18,982 bases of DNA, taken from positions 1-18,982 of the forward strand of contig JAZOPU010000105.1 of assembly GCA_045655705.1 (NCBI GenBank), written 5' to 3'. This document shows, one piece after another, positions 16,019 to 18,982 of the stretch. Made by a program: the position numbers and the translations under genes. This DNA is from Scatosoma sp045655705. Its GTDB lineage: Bacteria; Bacillota; Clostridia; Christensenellales; Borkfalkiaceae. Numbering within the stretch: the stretch's first letter is position 1; each line of letters starts with the position of its first letter. The notes under the pieces were generated by a model. That model had not been told where the DNA came from and searched no databases. It saw only the letters and a list, made by a program, of their open reading frames with translations.

Positions 16019-18033
16019 GTAATATCCAATACGTAAACGTGTTCCAAGGAACGGGAAAGAGTACGACACCCAAAGAAAACACGCTGTTTTCCAAATGGAA
16101 TTTATTAAAAGGCAAGGCGGGGAACGTTTCCCCGTCCGCCTGCTTGCCGTTTGGGAACGTAGCCTGCTCGCCGTATAGCGGTGGGTATTCTTCGGGGTAC
16201 GGCAGTTTCAAGCGCAACGGCGGAAAACCGCCCGAAAACTTTTTTGATGGTGATAAACTGATCGGTTTTTCGCATTTCACGCACAGCGGTAGCGGAGCGT
16301 TCGGGTTCTATTATAACTATCTTTTAACCGTGCCCTATCACGGCGATTTAGAAAATATACATACCCTAAAAGAAATTGATAACGAGAACGCGACAACGGG
16401 ATATTATGCTTGCCGATTAAAGGAAGAAGATATTGATTGTGAAGTAACCGTGGGTAAAGGCGTAGCTTTGCATAGATACACGGCGAAAAAGCCCGTAAAA
16501 ATTGCCGTGGATATATCCAATGACGGATTAAAACAACCCTTTGATAAAGGCGTGTTTTCGTATGCAAGCGAAAGCGAAATACGCATTGAAAATAACAAGG
16601 TCGTGGGTTACGTGGTAATGCAAGGCGTGAAACTGTATTACGCCGTGGAATGCAACGGAATACCTACGCTTTGGATAAACAAAAAAGAAGTATGCGAAAA
16701 GGTTTTACGTTTACAAAAAACGGAAGATTGCTTTGGTTGTTCATTTGACGTTGCCGAAAATCAAGCGATTGTGAAAGTCGGTTTTTCGCTGGTGAGCGAA
16801 GACAGGGCAATGGCAAACGTACTGTCCACACCCGATTTTGATACCGTTAGAAAACAAGCAAATTGTCAATGGCAGGAAAAACTCTCGAAAATAGAGCTTG
16901 ACGGCGTAAGCGAAGAAGAAAAAGAGATTTTTTATTCTAATTTCTATCATAGCTTGATAAAGCCCTGCGGTTGGGATAAAGAAAGCTTTTTGTGGAAGGA
17001 AAAGGATACGTTCTATTTGGACTTTGCTACCCTTTGGGACGTGTATAAAACGCAAACGCCGTTTATCTTTGCATTATATCCCAAAGTAGGCAAAGGTATC
17101 GTCAAAACGATTATCAAGTACGGCAAAACGCAGGGAAAACTTTTCAACGCGCTTATGCTTTCAGCAAACCAAAATATCGAATCCACGCAAGCTTGCTGTT
17201 TGGCGTGCTATGTGCTGTATGACGCGTACGTATACGGACTTGTCGAAGAAAAGCAAATTGACGATATGTTCGAAGTGGTAAAAACGGAAGTGGATATCTA
17301 TCGCGACGGGATCATAAATGGCACGTTTGAAAAAACGACGAAACTTCTTGATTGTACGCTTATATGCGCGTCGTTTGCAAAGCTTGCAAAAGAGCTTGGA
17401 AGAAAACAAGACGAAGAATATTTTAGCGAAATAGCAAGCTATTGGACGGAGGCGTTTGGCAAAGACGGACTTCTTAAAACGGACTATCCTTACTACGAGG
17501 GTAATCATTATAACTATACGTTTAGATTTATTCGAGATAAAGAGAAACGTATAGAAATTGTAGGCGGAAAAGAAAACCTTGTGAAACAGCTTGATAAGTT
17601 CTTTGCGTTCGACGAAACGAGCGAAATACAAAACCGTTTCGAAGGTTTTAATAACGAAACGGATATGGAAACGCCGTATTTCTATCATTACGTAGGCGAA
17701 TACGGAAAGCTTTGTAAGATTATAGACGAATGTATACATAGCTGTTTCAAGGTAGGGCGCGAAGGCTTGCCGGGGAACGGGGATAGCGGTGGTCTTACGG
17801 CTTGTTATCTTTGGAACTTTTTAGGACTTTTCCCGATTAGCGGACAGGAAGAAGTATTTATCGGCAAGCCGCGGGCGAGAAAGGCGACGATCAGACTTGG
17901 AAACGGAAATACTCTTACGATAATAAACGAAAGTGAAAACAATCCAACGAGTATTATGTTTAATGGCAAGAAAATTACGGCAACAATCTTCGTGAAAGAC
18001 TTGTTGAACGGTGGAGAGTTAAGGTTTGAATAA
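16015..18033 (+). CDS. GH92 family alpha-mannosidase-like glycosidase, cytoplasmic
   Basis: 672 aa, slightly shorter than the 700-plus typical of the family. The N-terminus YVNVFQGTG, then LPFGNVACSPYSGGY and IGFSHFTHSGSGAFG, matches the GH92 start. The middle has FATLWDVYKTQTPF, the counterpart of the family's S-L-W-D-T-Y-R-T. The C-terminal part has NNETDMETPYFYHYVGEYGK, where E548 lies where the general acid of G-N-E-P is expected, and LPGNGDSGGLTACYLW, where D590 corresponds to the family's base-bearing G-N-x-D-x-G loop. GH92 enzymes are calcium-dependent inverting exo-alpha-mannosidases; linkage cannot be told from sequence. There is no signal peptide, so it would act on imported oligosaccharides. 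The start overlaps the GDPD stop (ATGA), with AAAGGAG at 16004-16010. The neighbouring manA supports a mannose-releasing role. Confidence 0.88.
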   Translation: MSNIQYVNVFQGTGKSTTPKENTLFSKWNLLKGKAGNVSPSACLPFGNVACSPYSGGYSSGYGSFKRNGGKPPENFFDGDKLIGFSHFTHSGSGAFGFYYNYLLTVPYHGDLENIHTLKEIDNENATTGYYACRLKEEDIDCEVTVGKGVALHRYTAKKPVKIAVDISNDGLKQPFDKGVFSYASESEIRIENNKVVGYVVMQGVKLYYAVECNGIPTLWINKKEVCEKVLRLQKTEDCFGCSFDVAENQAIVKVGFSLVSEDRAMANVLSTPDFDTVRKQANCQWQEKLSKIELDGVSEEEKEIFYSNFYHSLIKPCGWDKESFLWKEKDTFYLDFATLWDVYKTQTPFIFALYPKVGKGIVKTIIKYGKTQGKLFNALMLSANQNIESTQACCLACYVLYDAYVYGLVEEKQIDDMFEVVKTEVDIYRDGIINGTFEKTTKLLDCTLICASFAKLAKELGRKQDEEYFSEIASYWTEAFGKDGLLKTDYPYYEGNHYNYTFRFIRDKEKRIEIVGGKENLVKQLDKFFAFDETSEIQNRFEGFNNETDMETPYFYHYVGEYGKLCKIIDECIHSCFKVGREGLPGNGDSGGLTACYLWNFLGLFPISGQEEVFIGKPRARKATIRLGNGNTLTIINESENNPTSIMFNGKKITATIFVKDLLNGGELRFE

Positions 18034-18034
18034 A

Positions 18035-18853
18035 ATGAAATTTATATACGATCACGATTTGCATATACATTCACAGCTTTCGGGGTGTTCATCCGATCCC
18101 GAACAAAACAACGACCGCATACTTCAATATGCGGAAGAAAACGGCTTGCATACGATTTGTCTTACCGATCATTTGTGGGACGAAAATATAGAAATGGAAA
18201 GACCGCCTTGCTATCATACACACAGTTATGAAAATAGTATACGGGCGTTACCGCTTCCGCAATCAAACAACGTTAAATTTTTGTTCGGTTGTGAGACGGA
18301 ATTGAGCAAGTGCCTTACGCTCGGACTTTCTCCTGAACGGCAAGAATTGTTTGACTTTATTATTATTCCGACTACGCATTTGCATTTTAAGGGTTTTACC
18401 ATTTCCGAAGAAGATGCGGGAAGTACGGAAAGGAAAGCCCGTCTTTGGGTGGAGCGTTTGGACGCGGTTTTGAATATGCATTTGCCGTTTCATAAAATCG
18501 GTATTGCACACCCGACCTGTATCTTAATGGCGGGGCGTGGAGCGAGCCAAGAAGAACATACGGAAACGTTGAAAAGACTTCCGTATAAAGATATCGAGCG
18601 CCTGTTCAAAAAAGCGTCGAAATTAGGCGTTGGAATAGAGCTTAATCAAGAGGATATTAAATATTTCACAGGCGAAAAAGACGATCCGCATTTATTGCCT
18701 TTCCAAATCGCCAAGGATTGTAAATGTAAATTTTATTTAGGTAGCGATGCACACCACCCCTCGGCTTTTGAAAAATGCCCGTCGCGTTTTGAGAAAGCGA
18801 TAGAATTGCTCGAATTAGAAGAACCGGACAAATTTTTATTAAAAAGTAAATAG
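18035..18853 (+). CDS. PHP-domain phosphoesterase
   Basis: 272 aa from the ATG at 18035; a TTG at 18026 would add three residues and overlap the GH92 stop by eight bases. GGAG lies nine bases before the TTG and AAGG ten bases before the ATG, so the start is not settled. The PHP metal-site motifs are all visible: D8-L-H10-I-H12, L-T-D45-H46, C-E87-T-E, T-H115-L-H117, A-H159-P and G-S-D238-A-H240. This is the polymerase-and-histidinol-phosphatase fold, normally a trinuclear-metal phosphatase. The substrate cannot be named; histidinol-phosphate phosphatase is one family member, but no histidine gene is near. A sugar or polyol phosphate fits the neighbourhood better. It is cytoplasmic and coupled to GH92 upstream and to manA, whose ATG follows the TAG after one base. 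Confidence 0.88.
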   Translation: MKFIYDHDLHIHSQLSGCSSDPEQNNDRILQYAEENGLHTICLTDHLWDENIEMERPPCYHTHSYENSIRALPLPQSNNVKFLFGCETELSKCLTLGLSPERQELFDFIIIPTTHLHFKGFTISEEDAGSTERKARLWVERLDAVLNMHLPFHKIGIAHPTCILMAGRGASQEEHTETLKRLPYKDIERLFKKASKLGVGIELNQEDIKYFTGEKDDPHLLPFQIAKDCKCKFYLGSDAHHPSAFEKCPSRFEKAIELLELEEPDKFLLKSK

Positions 18854-18854
18854 A

Positions 18855-18982
18855 ATGAAAATTACAAAATTATATCCCGAATGTAAGGACTATCTTTGGG
18901 GCGGGAACAAATTAAAAGAAAAATATCATAAAGTAACGGACAAAACACCATGCGCGGAAAGCTGGGAACTCTCTTTCCATAA
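18855..18982 (+). CDS. manA: Mannose-6-phosphate isomerase, class I, 5' end (truncated by window edge)
   Basis: The first 42 codons are visible. They begin MKITKLYPECKDYLWGGNKL and continue to AESWELSFH. The YLWGG-x-KL segment and the A-E-S-W-E-L-S segment are characteristic of the N-terminus of type I phosphomannose isomerases, zinc enzymes that interconvert mannose-6-phosphate and fructose-6-phosphate in the cytoplasm. The ATG lies one base after the PHP gene's TAG, and no clear separate ribosome binding site is seen, which suggests translational coupling. Placed right after a GH92 mannosidase, it would carry released mannose, once phosphorylated, into glycolysis. The catalytic core lies outside the window. 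Confidence 0.85.
   Translation, partial: MKITKLYPECKDYLWGGNKLKEKYHKVTDKTPCAESWELSFH

Overview
The window is a fully co-directional, tightly packed gene run on the + strand. It has ten coding regions, two of them cut by the window edges. I see no RNA genes, CRISPR, insertion sequences or long non-coding stretches. Strong AAGGAG-type Shine-Dalgarno sites, short gaps, the InlB/Listeria-Bacteroides-type repeats and the protein families point to a low-to-middle-GC Bacillota (Clostridia-like). An uncultured gut lineage is plausible. That assignment comes from protein style only, not from a marker gene.

Layout. (1) Positions 1-2517 hold the 3' part of a large secreted multi-domain protein. (2) A 56-58 residue peptide gene follows, then an 11-bp GC-rich hairpin without a T-tract. 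(3) 2791-4731 encodes a DUF4838 protein with a GH67-N-like N-terminus and no signal peptide. (4) 4745-13956 encodes three exported, membrane-tethered proteins. Two of them (1130 and 1164 aa) are paralogues that also share their core architecture with gene 1. Between them lies an exported LamG-metallophosphoesterase. (5) 13975-18982 encodes cytoplasmic enzymes: an FAD-dependent oxidoreductase that apparently starts at AUA, a glycerophosphodiester phosphodiesterase-family protein, a GH92 alpha-mannosidase-family protein, a PHP-domain phosphoesterase, and the first 42 codons of a class I mannose-6-phosphate isomerase (manA). Several junctions overlap or are 1-2 nt apart, which suggests one transcript.

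How it may work together (inference). The exported proteins carry fibronectin-III-like and lectin-like beta-sandwich units and would display binding modules on the cell surface. GH92 plus ManA points to mannose release and entry into glycolysis. Three phosphoesterase families of different folds (metallophosphoesterase, GDPD, PHP) in the same run raise the idea that the target is a phosphorylated or glycerophosphate-bearing mannoside. No transporter or regulator is visible, so the locus probably continues beyond both edges.

Most noteworthy: the domain-shuffled paralogue family with a twice-repeated signature motif in each member, the missing canonical start codon of the FAD enzyme, a zinc-ribbon-like cysteine insertion in one surface protein, the altered metal-site motif in the GDPD-family protein, and the small peptide gene with its own strong ribosome binding site.
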